From the NCBI GenBank assembly GCA_963825845.1, contig CAWGVL010000036.1:94490-158489 (forward strand): DNA of 64,000 bases. The letters are read 5' to 3'. A program made the position numbers and the translations under genes. Source of the stretch: DASQDN01 sp963825845. Its GTDB lineage: Bacteria; Acidobacteriota; Terriglobia; Bryobacterales; Bryobacteraceae. Positions 28,949 through 37,608 of this stretch are shown piece after piece. Below the pieces are notes generated by a model, which made no database searches, was not told the origin of the DNA, and was given only the letters and a program-made list of their open reading frames with translations. How positions within the stretch are numbered: the stretch's first letter is position 1; every line of letters begins with the position of its first letter.

Positions 28949-29700
28949 TGATCAATCTGTCGCGGCGCAAACTGCTCACTGCGGGACTGGCAACTACCGG
29001 CGTGTCGGGGCTCGGGGTCGCGGCGTGGCTGGCGGATCGCTACGGCCTGATCCCGCCGGACCACGGCGGCGTCTATGGCCCCGGCAAAACCCTGACGTAT
29101 GGCTCTCAACGGCTCCTTATGCGCCACTCTCTCGCACGTGAGTTCTCGCCCAGGGAGATCTCGACCCCATACGCCAACGGCAGGCCGCCTGAGAGCGAGG
29201 GTTTTCAACGCCTGCGGGCGACCGGGTTTGCGGAGTGGCAGATTCGGGTAGATGGCATGGTAACGCGGCCGGGTTCATTCCTCCTATCGCAGCTCAAAAA
29301 GTTTCCTGCGCGCAGCCAGATCACGCAATTGACGTGCGAAGAGGGCTGGTCGTTCATCGCGGAGTGGACGGGGTTACGGTTGGCGCACCTCCTGGACGCG
29401 GTTGGGACTCTCGCGCAGGCCAAGTATGTCGCTTACTTTTCGATGCAGCCAAGTCGTTGGGACAGCATCGACATGAACGAGGCGCTCCATCCGCAGACGC
29501 TCCTCACGTACGGCATGAACGGCGCAGAACTTCCCGTGCCGCACGGCGGCCCGCTGCGGCTACGCGTCCCGGGCCAACTCGGCTATAAGAGCGTGAAGTG
29601 GATTACGCGGATGACAGTCACTGACACGCTGAAGAGCTTCGGTGCGGGCCTGGGCTCGGCGGATGCCGAAGACGGCTATCAATGGTATGCAGGCATTTGA
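28948..29700 (+). CDS. Molybdopterin-dependent oxidoreductase (sulfite-oxidase/MsrP-like), Tat-exported
   Basis: About 250 residues. GGAGG (28936-28940) is 7 bases before the ATG at 28948; another ATG at 28945 overlaps the previous stop. LSRRKLLTAGLATTGVSGLG is a twin-arginine signal. The Moco domain shows QITQLTCEEGWSFIAEWTGL, with the Cys that ligates molybdenum, and PHGGPLRLRVPGQLGYKSVK. The C-terminal dimerisation domain of sulfite oxidases is absent, so the length suits YedY/MsrP-type enzymes. Substrate unknown; the reductant or acceptor is probably the adjacent cytochrome b. Confidence 0.82.
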   Translation: MINLSRRKLLTAGLATTGVSGLGVAAWLADRYGLIPPDHGGVYGPGKTLTYGSQRLLMRHSLAREFSPREISTPYANGRPPESEGFQRLRATGFAEWQIRVDGMVTRPGSFLLSQLKKFPARSQITQLTCEEGWSFIAEWTGLRLAHLLDAVGTLAQAKYVAYFSMQPSRWDSIDMNEALHPQTLLTYGMNGAELPVPHGGPLRLRVPGQLGYKSVKWITRMTVTDTLKSFGAGLGSADAEDGYQWYAGI

Positions 29701-30208
29701 CTCGGGCGTAGGCCGGGATTTCCCAAACTTGAACCGCGGCGAATGTGTGCCGCAGCTAGGGGCACTGGGATTCCGCGAGAGCAGCACAGGGTAATCCCAA
29801 GGCATTCGGCCAAGGACTCCCGCGAATGCGCTTGCCCAAATAATCCACTTCATCCGATGCTTCGGCTGCCCGGACACTGGGCCTCTTCGTTTTTCACTCA
29901 GCCAGCTGCGACGAATCTGCGGCTATTTTCGCGCCTGTCCAGCTTCCCATCCGACCGGCAGTCGCATAACCTTACGCTCACCTCTCGACTGAGATTCAGT
30001 TCAGCGGACGGCAATATTAGAAGCTCCCTTTAGACCCTACAAAGAACCCAGCATTCCTCATGTCAACGGCTCGTACCACCAGTCCGTATGCCTTAGTTTC
30101 GTCAACTTGGTTTCTTTCGTAATTTGATGCTCCCGGTACCCGCCCTGTACCCGCGTTCAGCGACACCGTCGACGAAACAAAAGGCGAATAATATGGCAAG
30201 CTCGACTC
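29701..30208. other. Non-coding stretch
   Basis: About 500 bases with no supported gene on either strand. Possible reading frames here lack family features. No terminator or RNA was recognised. Confidence 0.4.
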
Positions 30209-30490
30209 GTGGGACGCACCTGCCGAATCCGCTTCGTCGATGAGCATGGAACCAAGCACACGGTCGAAGTCGTAGCTGAAACCCTGTACGAGGCCGCGCT
30301 CTGCGGACTCAAGGCAATCTCGGAAGCCTGGGCTAAACAACCGGAGCCCCGCACGCCCATCCGAGTGAGCATCGTCCCGCCCGAGCACATTGTCACCTTG
30401 ACCCAGATCCGGCAATGGATCGAGACGAACCCGAAGAGCCCTCGCGAGATTATTCAGAAGAGCCGGCGGAAAGAGTTACTGCCGGGCTGA
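30209..30490 (+). CDS. Small hypothetical protein
   Basis: 93 residues from a GTG. The fold looks like a compact alpha/beta domain: CRIRFVDEHGTKHTVEVVAE, TLYEAALCGLKAISEAW, then RVSIVPPEHIVTLTQIRQWI and a basic tail (IIQKSRRKELLPG). From memory, similar short proteins are scattered in Acidobacteriota genomes. Function unknown. The ribosome site is weak and the start could be misplaced. Confidence 0.55.
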   Translation: MGRTCRIRFVDEHGTKHTVEVVAETLYEAALCGLKAISEAWAKQPEPRTPIRVSIVPPEHIVTLTQIRQWIETNPKSPREIIQKSRRKELLPG

Positions 30491-30755
30491 ATGGCAACCT
30501 CACCCGCCCTGGATTTACAGCTATTTCTTCCTTAATCAGCGACACACTGGTCGCGTTCACGTGCGAATTATCGTCAGTTTGTGCCCCTCCGACGCAAAAG
30601 TCAGGTAAATTCCCTAGAACTCTTAGTACTAATAAAACAGGCTTTTTTCCACCGCCTTCGGTTTAAACTGTGAAAGCCGGCACGGCGCCTTCCTGCTCCA
30701 TAAAAAAGGGATCGTGACCCGCGCAGCGCACTAGCACTCGTTATCGGAGGAAGAA

Positions 30756-31427
30756 GTGATTTGGAATTTGTCCGCTTTGACGCTGGCCACTGCTCTTATG
30801 CTCCCGGCGGTGTCATTCGGCGCAGCCATCGAGTTTACGGATGCGCCCGTTACACACGACGCTCAGTTGAGTCTCGGATTTGTATTCACAACCAATCAGG
30901 CCATCGACATCACAGCCCTCGGTTACTACGACGAGGATCAAGATGGGTTTCAAACGGATCACGAGGTCGGCATATTCGATTCTGACGGCCTTTTGCTGAT
31001 CTCCACGATCCTAAGGGCCGGAACTGGTTCGCCTTTAGAGGGTCACTATCGATACAACGCCGTAAGTCCGATCACCCTTGCGGCAAACAGCACATTCACA
31101 ATTGCTGCGACGACGTTTGGGTCCGCGGACGGTTGGGCCTACGGAAACGCCGGCAGCCAGATCACCGGTTTGGTCGTCGACCCGAGCATTACCGTCGCAT
31201 CCGACGCCGCGCGATTTCTTTATCAAAACGACAACGTTTTGCGGCTTCCTACAGATCACTTCGGGAATTTCACCATCTATGGCGGTCCTAACTTCAAGCT
31301 CACCGCAGTGGATGGCGGAGAAGTGCCGGAACCCGCAAGTGTGATGCTCACGTTGGGAGGCGTAGCGGCGCTCCTGGTCTTCTCACGACGGAACCAGGCT
31401 TACCGCAAAGCCGTTCAAACGAACTGA
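30756..31427 (+). CDS. PEP-CTERM sorting-domain protein
   Basis: 223 residues. GTG 30756 has GGAGG (30746-30750) five bases upstream. Signal peptide LATALMLPAVSFGAA. The mature domain is beta-rich with an Asp-rich loop (YYDEDQDGFQTDHEVGIF), resembling DUF4082-type domains. The C-terminus VPEPASVMLTLGGVAALLVF plus SRR is the PEP-CTERM signal read by exosortase, so the protein should be processed and sent to the outer surface or extracellular matrix. No exosortase gene is in the window. Confidence 0.85.
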   Translation: MIWNLSALTLATALMLPAVSFGAAIEFTDAPVTHDAQLSLGFVFTTNQAIDITALGYYDEDQDGFQTDHEVGIFDSDGLLLISTILRAGTGSPLEGHYRYNAVSPITLAANSTFTIAATTFGSADGWAYGNAGSQITGLVVDPSITVASDAARFLYQNDNVLRLPTDHFGNFTIYGGPNFKLTAVDGGEVPEPASVMLTLGGVAALLVFSRRNQAYRKAVQTN

Positions 31428-31438
31428 GAAAAGTAACA

Positions 31439-31473
31439 CGCAGCCAGCCTGACCAGACGTTCGGCTGGCTGCG
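31439..31473. terminator. Bidirectional terminator between convergent genes
   Basis: CGCAGCCAGCC (31439-31449) and GGCTGGCTGCG (31463-31473) form a perfect 11-base stem. On the minus strand the hairpin is followed by GTGTTACTTTTCTC, so it probably serves the SPOR gene as well as the PEP-CTERM gene. Confidence 0.7.
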
Positions 31474-31475
31474 AC

Positions 31476-31979
31476 TCAAGGATTGAGTACCGTAACGTAG
31501 GTATCGGACGGCAGTCCGGCATTGGTCGCCTGGATACGCAGTTCCTCAGCCTTCGTCCTCGTCAACCCCGACCCGAGCACGACCATATACTTGCTGCCCT
31601 GCCCCTTCTCTGGAAACACCGTCGGCCGGAATTTCGAATCCGCGGCGGCCATGCTCTTCGCCCGCCGCTCCGCTGCGTCGTACTCCTTGTAGATAGCTGT
31701 AACGACCGCCCAATTGGTCCCTTCAACCTTATCGAAGGATGCGGCCGGCTTCGCCGACGGCTTTGCCGCCTCCGCCTTTCGGGTTCGGGTCGATGCGCTA
31801 TCGTCTACGAATTTCAAAGGCGGTCGCGGCAGACGCTCAACGAGTGGACTCGGCCGGGGCGCCTCCGAGCTTTGCTGAGCCGGGGTGGTGCTTTTGGCCG
31901 TCTTCCCGCGCAGAACCACAGCCAGCAAGACAGCGCAAAAGCCCGCGATCAGCAATGCAGCAACCGTCTGTCTCTTCAT
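31476..31979 (-). CDS. SPOR-domain membrane protein
   Basis: 167 residues. One N-terminal membrane segment (AALLIAGFCAVLLAVVL), a Pro/Ser/Lys-rich linker, and a C-terminal SPOR domain of about 75 residues (NWAVVTAIYKEYDAAERRAK, KYMVVLGSGLTRTKAEELRI). SPOR domains bind denuded septal peptidoglycan, so a cell-envelope or division role is likely. It overlaps the dehydratase gene by 4 bases, an unexpected partner, so the overlap probably reflects packing more than shared function. Confidence 0.8.
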   Translation of the reverse strand: MKRQTVAALLIAGFCAVLLAVVLRGKTAKSTTPAQQSSEAPRPSPLVERLPRPPLKFVDDSASTRTRKAEAAKPSAKPAASFDKVEGTNWAVVTAIYKEYDAAERRAKSMAAADSKFRPTVFPEKGQGSKYMVVLGSGLTRTKAEELRIQATNAGLPSDTYVTVLNP

Positions 31980-33961
31980 GCCGACTGCTGAGAAGCCTGC
32001 TTCGCAAGAGCGCGCTTCCCTGCCTCCAAAACGCGAAGGATCGCGTCAACATCATATACTGCGCCGCCCCACGGTCCACCGCTCACATCCTGCAGCGCCG
32101 CCCAGAGCCGCGTATCATCGGGGAGCGCCGGATCGGCCGCCAAGTCCGGGCGAGGAGCACGCTCAGCCAGCACTTTCTCTCCTTCCGCCGCGGAAAACGT
32201 CCTTCCATTCTCGCCGACGAAATTGACCGTACCCCGCATCGTGTTCCGGTCAACCACGATTTCGATCAGGTCCCCTTCTGCAATCTTGCCAATCGGCCCG
32301 CCTGCCAAAGCCTCGGGAGACACGTGCCCGATGCAGGCGCCCGTAGAGACTCCGCTGAAGCGGGCGTCCGTGATCACAGCGACGTGTTTGCCAAACGCCA
32401 AATGCTTCAGGGCCGACGTCACCTGGTACGTTTCCTCCATCCCCGAGCCCAACGGTCCGCGGCAGATCAGCACCAGAATATCCCCGGCCTTCACATGACC
32501 CGCTTTGATCGCCCCGATCACGGCCGGTTCGGACGTGAATACTTTGGCCGGACCGACCTTCCGGTATACCCCGTCAGCGTCAACAACACTCGGATCGATC
32601 GCGGTGCTCTTGATGACTGACCCCTCTGGAGCGAGATTACCCATCGGGAAGCACACCGTAGACGTCAATCCGCGTCTCCGAGCTTCATCGCGACTCATAA
32701 TCACGTCGTGCGGCGATACGCCATCTCTCTTTTCGAGGTTAGCCCGCAGCACTGAACGCCGCTCGCTGCCCTCCCACCAATCGAGTACTTCTCCAATGCT
32801 GAGTCCGCCGGCTGTTCGCGCATTCAACTTCAGGAGTCCTGCGTCCCGCAGATGAAGCATCACTTCCGGTACGGCGCCGGCCTGAAACACCTGGACAGTC
32901 GGATGATTTCGTGGCCCATTCGGAAGTGAATCGACCAGTCTGGGGACCTCGCGATTTACGGCCGACCAGTCAGCCGATGTCGGCCGTCGTAGCCCGGCGG
33001 CATGGGCCACCGCGGAAAGATGCAGAATCAGGTTCGTCGATCCACCGAACGCGGCATGCACCACCAGGGCGTTCTCCAGCGCTTCCGGTGTCAATACGCG
33101 TTTTAACGAATTGCCGCTCGCCTGCATCTGCATCACGGCACGCGCGGAACGGCGCGCCATATCGAGCCATATCGGGTGACCCGAAGGAGCCAGCGCCGAG
33201 TGCGGCAAGGACATCCCAAGCGCTTCAGCGACAACTTGTGAAGTGGCAGCGGTCCCTAAGAACTGACACCCACCGCCAGGCGATGCGCAGGCCCGGCACC
33301 CGACCTCCGCGGCCTGCTCGAGCGTAATCTGCCCATGTGCGAAACGAGCGCCGATCGTCTGGGCGCGGCCGGCATCTTCGCTGTCTTCCGCAAGCAAAGT
33401 GACGCCGCCCGGCACGAGGACGGAAGGAATTGACCCCATGGCCGCCAGCGCAATCATCATTGCCGGCAACCCTTTATCGCACGTCGCAAACCCGAGCACT
33501 GCGTCGCGAGTCGGGAGTGAACGTATCAATCGCCGGAAAATGGTCGCGGCGTCGTTCCGATAAGGAAGACTGTCGAACATGCCAGTCGTTCCCTGGGTTC
33601 GGCCGTCGCATGGGTCAGTACAATAGCCGGCAAAGGGAACCGCATCCATCAATTTCAGTTCCCGAGCGGCCGCCTGCATCAGCAGGCCGACCTCCCAATG
33701 CCCCGTGTGATATCCCAGCGCGATCGCGGTCCCATCGGCCGCGCGAATGCCACCATGGGTACTCAGCAGCAATACCTGCTTGCCATTGAGCTTTGAAGGA
33801 TCCCAACCCATGCCGGCGTTCTGGCTCAAGCCGAAGAGATCGCCCGAAGGACGATGGAGGAGCATATCCGCAGTCAGAGGGAGCAAGCCTTGTGGACCAG
33901 GCGCGGTCGTGCGTACGTCAAACAGGGACGGATCGCCGGAATCGAGTAGATCGGAACTCAT
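31976..33961 (-). CDS. yagF: D-xylonate dehydratase, YjhG/YagF type (IlvD/Edd family)
   Basis: 661 residues, the length of E. coli YagF/YjhG (about 655) and longer than IlvD. Collinear blocks: PLTADMLLHRPSGDLFGLSQ, NAGMGWDPS, SDPCDGRTQGTTGMFDSLPY (as TDPCDGRTQG here), CRACASPGGGCQFLGTAATS, VHAAFGGSTNLILHLSAVAH, APEGSVIKSTAIDPS and ARFSGVSTGACIGHVSPEAL. The Cys residues in DPCDG and ASPGGGC are Fe-S ligands. The reaction is D-xylonate to 2-dehydro-3-deoxy-D-xylonate in non-phosphorylating pentose catabolism. Other aldonic acids are possible. Intact frame, cytosolic. Confidence 0.9.
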   Translation of the reverse strand: MSSDLLDSGDPSLFDVRTTAPGPQGLLPLTADMLLHRPSGDLFGLSQNAGMGWDPSKLNGKQVLLLSTHGGIRAADGTAIALGYHTGHWEVGLLMQAAARELKLMDAVPFAGYCTDPCDGRTQGTTGMFDSLPYRNDAATIFRRLIRSLPTRDAVLGFATCDKGLPAMMIALAAMGSIPSVLVPGGVTLLAEDSEDAGRAQTIGARFAHGQITLEQAAEVGCRACASPGGGCQFLGTAATSQVVAEALGMSLPHSALAPSGHPIWLDMARRSARAVMQMQASGNSLKRVLTPEALENALVVHAAFGGSTNLILHLSAVAHAAGLRRPTSADWSAVNREVPRLVDSLPNGPRNHPTVQVFQAGAVPEVMLHLRDAGLLKLNARTAGGLSIGEVLDWWEGSERRSVLRANLEKRDGVSPHDVIMSRDEARRRGLTSTVCFPMGNLAPEGSVIKSTAIDPSVVDADGVYRKVGPAKVFTSEPAVIGAIKAGHVKAGDILVLICRGPLGSGMEETYQVTSALKHLAFGKHVAVITDARFSGVSTGACIGHVSPEALAGGPIGKIAEGDLIEIVVDRNTMRGTVNFVGENGRTFSAAEGEKVLAERAPRPDLAADPALPDDTRLWAALQDVSGGPWGGAVYDVDAILRVLEAGKRALAKQASQQSA

Positions 33962-34010
33962 CTGAACCTATGATCTCATTCCGTGCCAGTGGGATCGGGT
34001 GTATTGGTCA

Positions 34011-34655
34011 CTAGATTTTCCGCTTGTCGGGATAGACACGCGCGTTGCTTTTTCGCTCGGAGGCAGTCAGGGCGGTGTGGCTCCACTGGCTGGACCCACC
34101 CTCGTCTCCAAAGTTCGCAGCGTCGGAATGCGGATCGTCAGGGTTCCAGCCTTCGGCCGGCGCGGCGGAAGCATTCTCATGCACCTCGAGCGCCCCATGG
34201 CGATCAAGGATCGACTGTGCGTCCTCGGCCTTTTCTGCCTCCGCCCGCACGATTACCAGGGTGCCCCCGCTGCGAACCGCCTCTTCGTAGTATTTGGCCT
34301 CATGTCCCGGCACACCCATGTCGACCAGGGCGCCAAGCATCCCTCCTGTCGCAACCCCGACACCTGCGCCCGCCAGAGCGGCAGCAATCGGACCGGCCGC
34401 AACGATCGGTCCCACCCCCGGGATGGCGATAGCGGCCAACCCAAGAATGAGTCCCGCAACACCTCCCGCTGCGGCGCCCTTGGTCGTATTTGATCCGAGT
34501 TCGTTGCCCTGGTGCGCTATCACTGTGCTTTCCCCGGAGCCGTCGTACGCCAGAACATTGAGATGTTCGTGCGTAAATCCGCCCGATTGCAGGTCATGTA
34601 GCGCAGCGCGAGCTTCGTTGCTGTCGCGAAATAGGCCAATCACTGTGCGTTTCAT
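34011..34655 (-). CDS. General-stress-type protein with glycine-zipper segment (YflT/DUF1269-like)
   Basis: 214 residues. N-terminal MKRTVIGLFRDSNEARAALH and GFTHEHLNVLAYDG make a small alpha/beta domain (heat-induced YflT type). A long glycine/alanine-rich hydrophobic stretch follows (about residues 58-110, GAAAGGVAGLILGLAAIAIP), then a second alpha/beta half (YYEEAVRSGGTLVIVRAEAE, ILDRHGALEV). The C-terminal 50 residues are polar and probably disordered. The family is linked to stress tolerance; the mechanism is unknown. Confidence 0.75.
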   Translation of the reverse strand: MKRTVIGLFRDSNEARAALHDLQSGGFTHEHLNVLAYDGSGESTVIAHQGNELGSNTTKGAAAGGVAGLILGLAAIAIPGVGPIVAAGPIAAALAGAGVGVATGGMLGALVDMGVPGHEAKYYEEAVRSGGTLVIVRAEAEKAEDAQSILDRHGALEVHENASAAPAEGWNPDDPHSDAANFGDEGGSSQWSHTALTASERKSNARVYPDKRKI

Positions 34656-34815
34656 AGCGTCCGTAGCTTATCAGCACGCAGTCTTCCACGGGCAGGCTGC
34701 CGCAGGGCCGGCACGCCCGACCATGCGCGTAGCAAGTCGGACACACGACGGCGGTGACAAACGGATACATCATCCGCGGTAATTTCTACATTCCTGCTAA
34801 TCGTTTGGGTGGGAT

Positions 34816-34956
34816 TTACTGTTCTTCGTCGTATACGGAGACGGGTTCAAGATCCTCTGCCTCGTACACCTGATCGCAGTCGAGACAGCGTACGTAATCG
34901 ATCCCATCACGGCGGGCAAGCATTTCTGTTCTAGCGTGATCGCAAGGACGTTCCAT
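34816..34956 (-). CDS. Small zinc-ribbon-like protein (46 residues)
   Basis: A short frame from ATG 34956 to TAA 34816. It begins MERPCDHARTEMLARRDG, then IDYVRCLDCDQVYEAEDL and an acidic tail ending SVYDEEQ. The CxH...CxxC pattern (PCDH, RCLDC) is a minimal zinc knuckle. Regular codon use and the acidic C-terminus support a real gene. No strong ribosome site is visible. It lies alone between the stress protein and the aldo/keto reductase. Function unknown. Confidence 0.6.
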   Translation of the reverse strand: MERPCDHARTEMLARRDGIDYVRCLDCDQVYEAEDLEPVSVYDEEQ

Positions 34957-35024
34957 AAGGCGAACATCTACATTTTAAGGATCACAGATATCTTGTCAAG
35001 CCCCCCGTACCCGCGGGAACCCTC

Positions 35025-35039
35025 GTACCGTAACGGTAC
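35025..35039 (+). promoter_or_regulatory. Palindrome before the aldo/keto reductase gene
   Basis: GTACCGT-A-ACGGTAC is a perfect 7-base inverted repeat with a 1-base centre, ending 9 bases before the ATG at 35049. It could be an operator. No regulator gene is adjacent. Confidence 0.35.
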
Positions 35040-35048
35040 AATTCGATC

Positions 35049-36108
35049 ATGCTGCTTGGACGCGCTACTCACGAAGCGACGGCCCGCTACGTTGCGCGAC
35101 ACGGTGAGCTTAAAGACGCACGCTTTCTACCGCGAAGCGCAACGCTGCCACGTATCCTCACTCGGCCTGGGAACGTATCTCGGCGCAATGTCTCCCGACG
35201 TCGACGAAGGATACACGGCGGCCGTGCTGACAGCCGTTCGCGGCGGAATCAACTTCATCGACACCTCATTGAATTACCGCCATCAGCGGTCTGAGCGCGC
35301 TATCGGACAGGCCATCATCAAGCTCACGCAGATGCCCAGGGTGGTAGACCGCGATGAACTGATGATCTGCACGAAAGCGGGATATCTCGTCCGCGGGGCG
35401 ATGCCGGCGGACCTTCCATCCCATGACGTTGTTGGCGGTATGCACTCGATGTCACCCGTGTTCCTCGCGGATCAACTGGAAAGGTCGCGAGTGAATCTGG
35501 GACTCGAGACCATCGATGTCTTTTACCTCCACAATCCGGAAACGCAGTTCGGATTTTTGAACCCCGATGAATTCTACTCGCGCCTGCGAACTGCCTTCGA
35601 ATTTCTCGAAGGTGTTGTTTCCACTGAAAAAATTCAATATTACGGCGCAGCGACTTGGGAAGGCTTCCGCAAACCGCACGCTCTTTCGCTCACCCGAATG
35701 GAGTCGATTGCGCGCGAGGTCGGCGGACCGGGTCATCATTTCCGATTTATCCAACTGCCGTATAACCTTGCGATGCCCGAAGCGTTCACCTCGCGCCATG
35801 AAGAAGTGGACGGTGAATCGATATCCGTGCTCGAAGCGGCGAGCCGCGCGGGTATCACTGTCGTGAGCAGCGCCAGCATTCTTCAGGCAAAGCTCGCCAA
35901 AGAACTGCCCGACGAGTTCGCTTCGAGTTTGCCCGGCCTTACAACCGATGCGCAGCGAGCGATTCAGTTCGCCAGATCGGCGCCGGGTATCACGACGGCT
36001 CTCGTCGGTATGAGCCGCACGGAACACGTCGTTGAAAATCTGGGAGTGGCGCGCGTGAGTCCGCTCGATCGCCAGCAGTATTTGCAATACTTCCGGACGA
36101 CTGTGTGA
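35049..36108 (+). CDS. Aldo/keto reductase family protein (frameshift near the start)
   Basis: The ATG at 35049 gives MLLGRATHEATARYVARHGE LKDA. The frame then shifts near 35125 to FYREAQRCHVSSLGLGTYLG, and the rest is intact to 36108. The AKR tetrad is visible: Asp and Tyr in NFIDTSLNYRHQRSE, Lys in ICTKAGY, His in FYLHNPE. VVSSASILQAKL and ALVGMSRTEHV are the NADPH-binding end of the barrel. Cytosolic NADPH-dependent reductase of unknown substrate. The next gene starts within its stop (GTGA overlap). Confidence 0.82.
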
Positions 36109-37209
36109 CGTTTGCACCAGATCCACAGATACTTCAGGTCACGGACGCTGTTGAAGAATCGCTCGAGGAAGTTCCACAAGGGGCAGCAGTGTTCGTCGTG
36201 TGGCCCCGGGAAGGCGCACCCTATCTCGGGAAGACCGGCTTATTACGCCGTCGGTTGAAGCGCTTGCTTCGACCCTCCTTGCAGCCATCGCGATTGCTGA
36301 ATTTGAGGAGCATAGCGGAGCGCATCGAGTACTGGCCGGTTGCTTCACGACTGCAAAGCACCCTCGTTCTATGGGACGTCGCCCGGCAGTATGTGCCGGA
36401 CGAATATCTTCACATCCTTAAACTTCGGTATCCCCCGTACGTGAAACTCATCGTCGCCAACGAGTTTCCACGGACTCAGGTCACGACTCGGATCGGAGGG
36501 GCTGCAGGGCAATACTATGGCCCTTTCCGCAGCCGCGGCTCGGCCGAGGAGTTTGACCATCAGTTCATGGATCTATTTCAACTCCGGCGTTGCCAGGAGG
36601 ATTTGGTTCCATCCCCGGACCACCCGGGATGTATATACGGGGAAATGGGCATGTGCCTGCGTCCCTGTCAGCAGGTCGTGGGCCCCGAGGAGTATGCCAC
36701 GGAAGCTCGCCGTGTTTCCGAATTTTTATCGACCGGGGGGCAGGCAATGCTACGCGTCGCCGAAAACGCTCGGGATCGTCTCAGCGCGGAGTTGGACTTC
36801 GAAGCCGCCGCGCGCGAACACAAGCGCATCGAACGCATCCAAACCGTGCTCAAAATACGCGATGAACTCGTCACCGACATCGAGCAACTCCATGGAGTCG
36901 CCGTAACCCGATCGGTAGAGCCGCATATTGTCCTTCTCTGGTTTCTGCTTGCCGGCGCCTGGCAGCAGCCCGTCCCGTTCTCCGTCGCGCTGGCTGACCA
37001 GTCCGCGTCGATGGACCACCGGCTGAAGGAAATCTGTCAGTTCCATCGAGCCCAGGAAGATCGGTGGGCGCGAGCGGCAGGAGCACCTCGCAATCCTCGC
37101 CCGTTGGTTCTATTCAAGTTGGCGCGACGGCGAGTGGGTTCGCATTCCAAACCTCGCGACCGTTCCATATCGGCGGATCATCACTGCCATCTCACGTACA
37201 ACTCATTGA
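36105..37209 (+). CDS. UvrC-like GIY-YIG protein lacking the C-terminal nuclease half (frameshift)
   Basis: About 368 residues after correcting a shift near 37065; the restored tail reads QEHLAILARWFYSSWRDGEW and ends at 37209. N-terminal GIY-YIG-type domain: AAVFVVWPREGAPYLGKTG with following Arg residues. Then the UvrC-like Cys cluster CIYGEMGMCLRPCQ and a UVR motif (LDFEAAAREHKRIERI). The RNase-H-like endonuclease and helix-hairpin-helix domains of UvrC are missing, so it is a short UvrC/Cho-like paralogue. Role in DNA repair is inferred. Starts with GTG overlapping the reductase stop. Confidence 0.75.
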
Positions 37210-37272
37210 GTTTCATTCATGTTCAAAAGGAAGGGTGTAAACCAAAGTTCTCGTATCGCGTCTCACGGTGCG

Positions 37273-37608
37273 ATGACCAAACGTTTCTCGCTGCTGCTCA
37301 TTCCCGCGGCGCTGCTGCTTACCGGTTGTGGGAGCACGCGCATCGGCCGCATTCTTGCGGACCCGTCGCGGTATCAGAACCGCGATGTGTCAGTGGAGGG
37401 CCGCGTGACAAACGCCGTCGGCGCGTTCGTGGCCGGGGTCTACGAGGTGGAAGACGAATCTGGCAAGATCTATGTTTTATCGAGCCGCGGAGTTCCGACC
37501 AAGGGCGCGCGCGTGAAAGTGGACGGTACCGTAACGCCTGGCGTGAACGTCATGGGAAAATCTTTCGGCACCACGATCCGCGAGCGCGATCACAAAGTCA
37601 AATTCTGA
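37273..37608 (+). CDS. Small lipoprotein with OB-fold-like domain
   Basis: About 111 residues from ATG 37273. KRFSLLLIPAALLLTGCGST is a lipoprotein signal with lipobox LTGC. The mature part is beta-rich: YQNRDVSVEGRVTNAVGAF, YEVEDESGKIYVLSSRG, ARVKVDGTVTPG, which resembles an OB-fold (tRNA_anti/YdeI-like). Function unknown. It converges on the glycosyltransferase gene, whose end overlaps it by 19 bases. Confidence 0.75.
   Translation: MTKRFSLLLIPAALLLTGCGSTRIGRILADPSRYQNRDVSVEGRVTNAVGAFVAGVYEVEDESGKIYVLSSRGVPTKGARVKVDGTVTPGVNVMGKSFGTTIRERDHKVKF

Noticed and set aside
30017..30415. 132-residue minus-strand frame
   Set aside because: It overlaps the plus-strand gene at 30209-30490, whose protein has a more regular alpha/beta pattern; the minus frame shows no domain.
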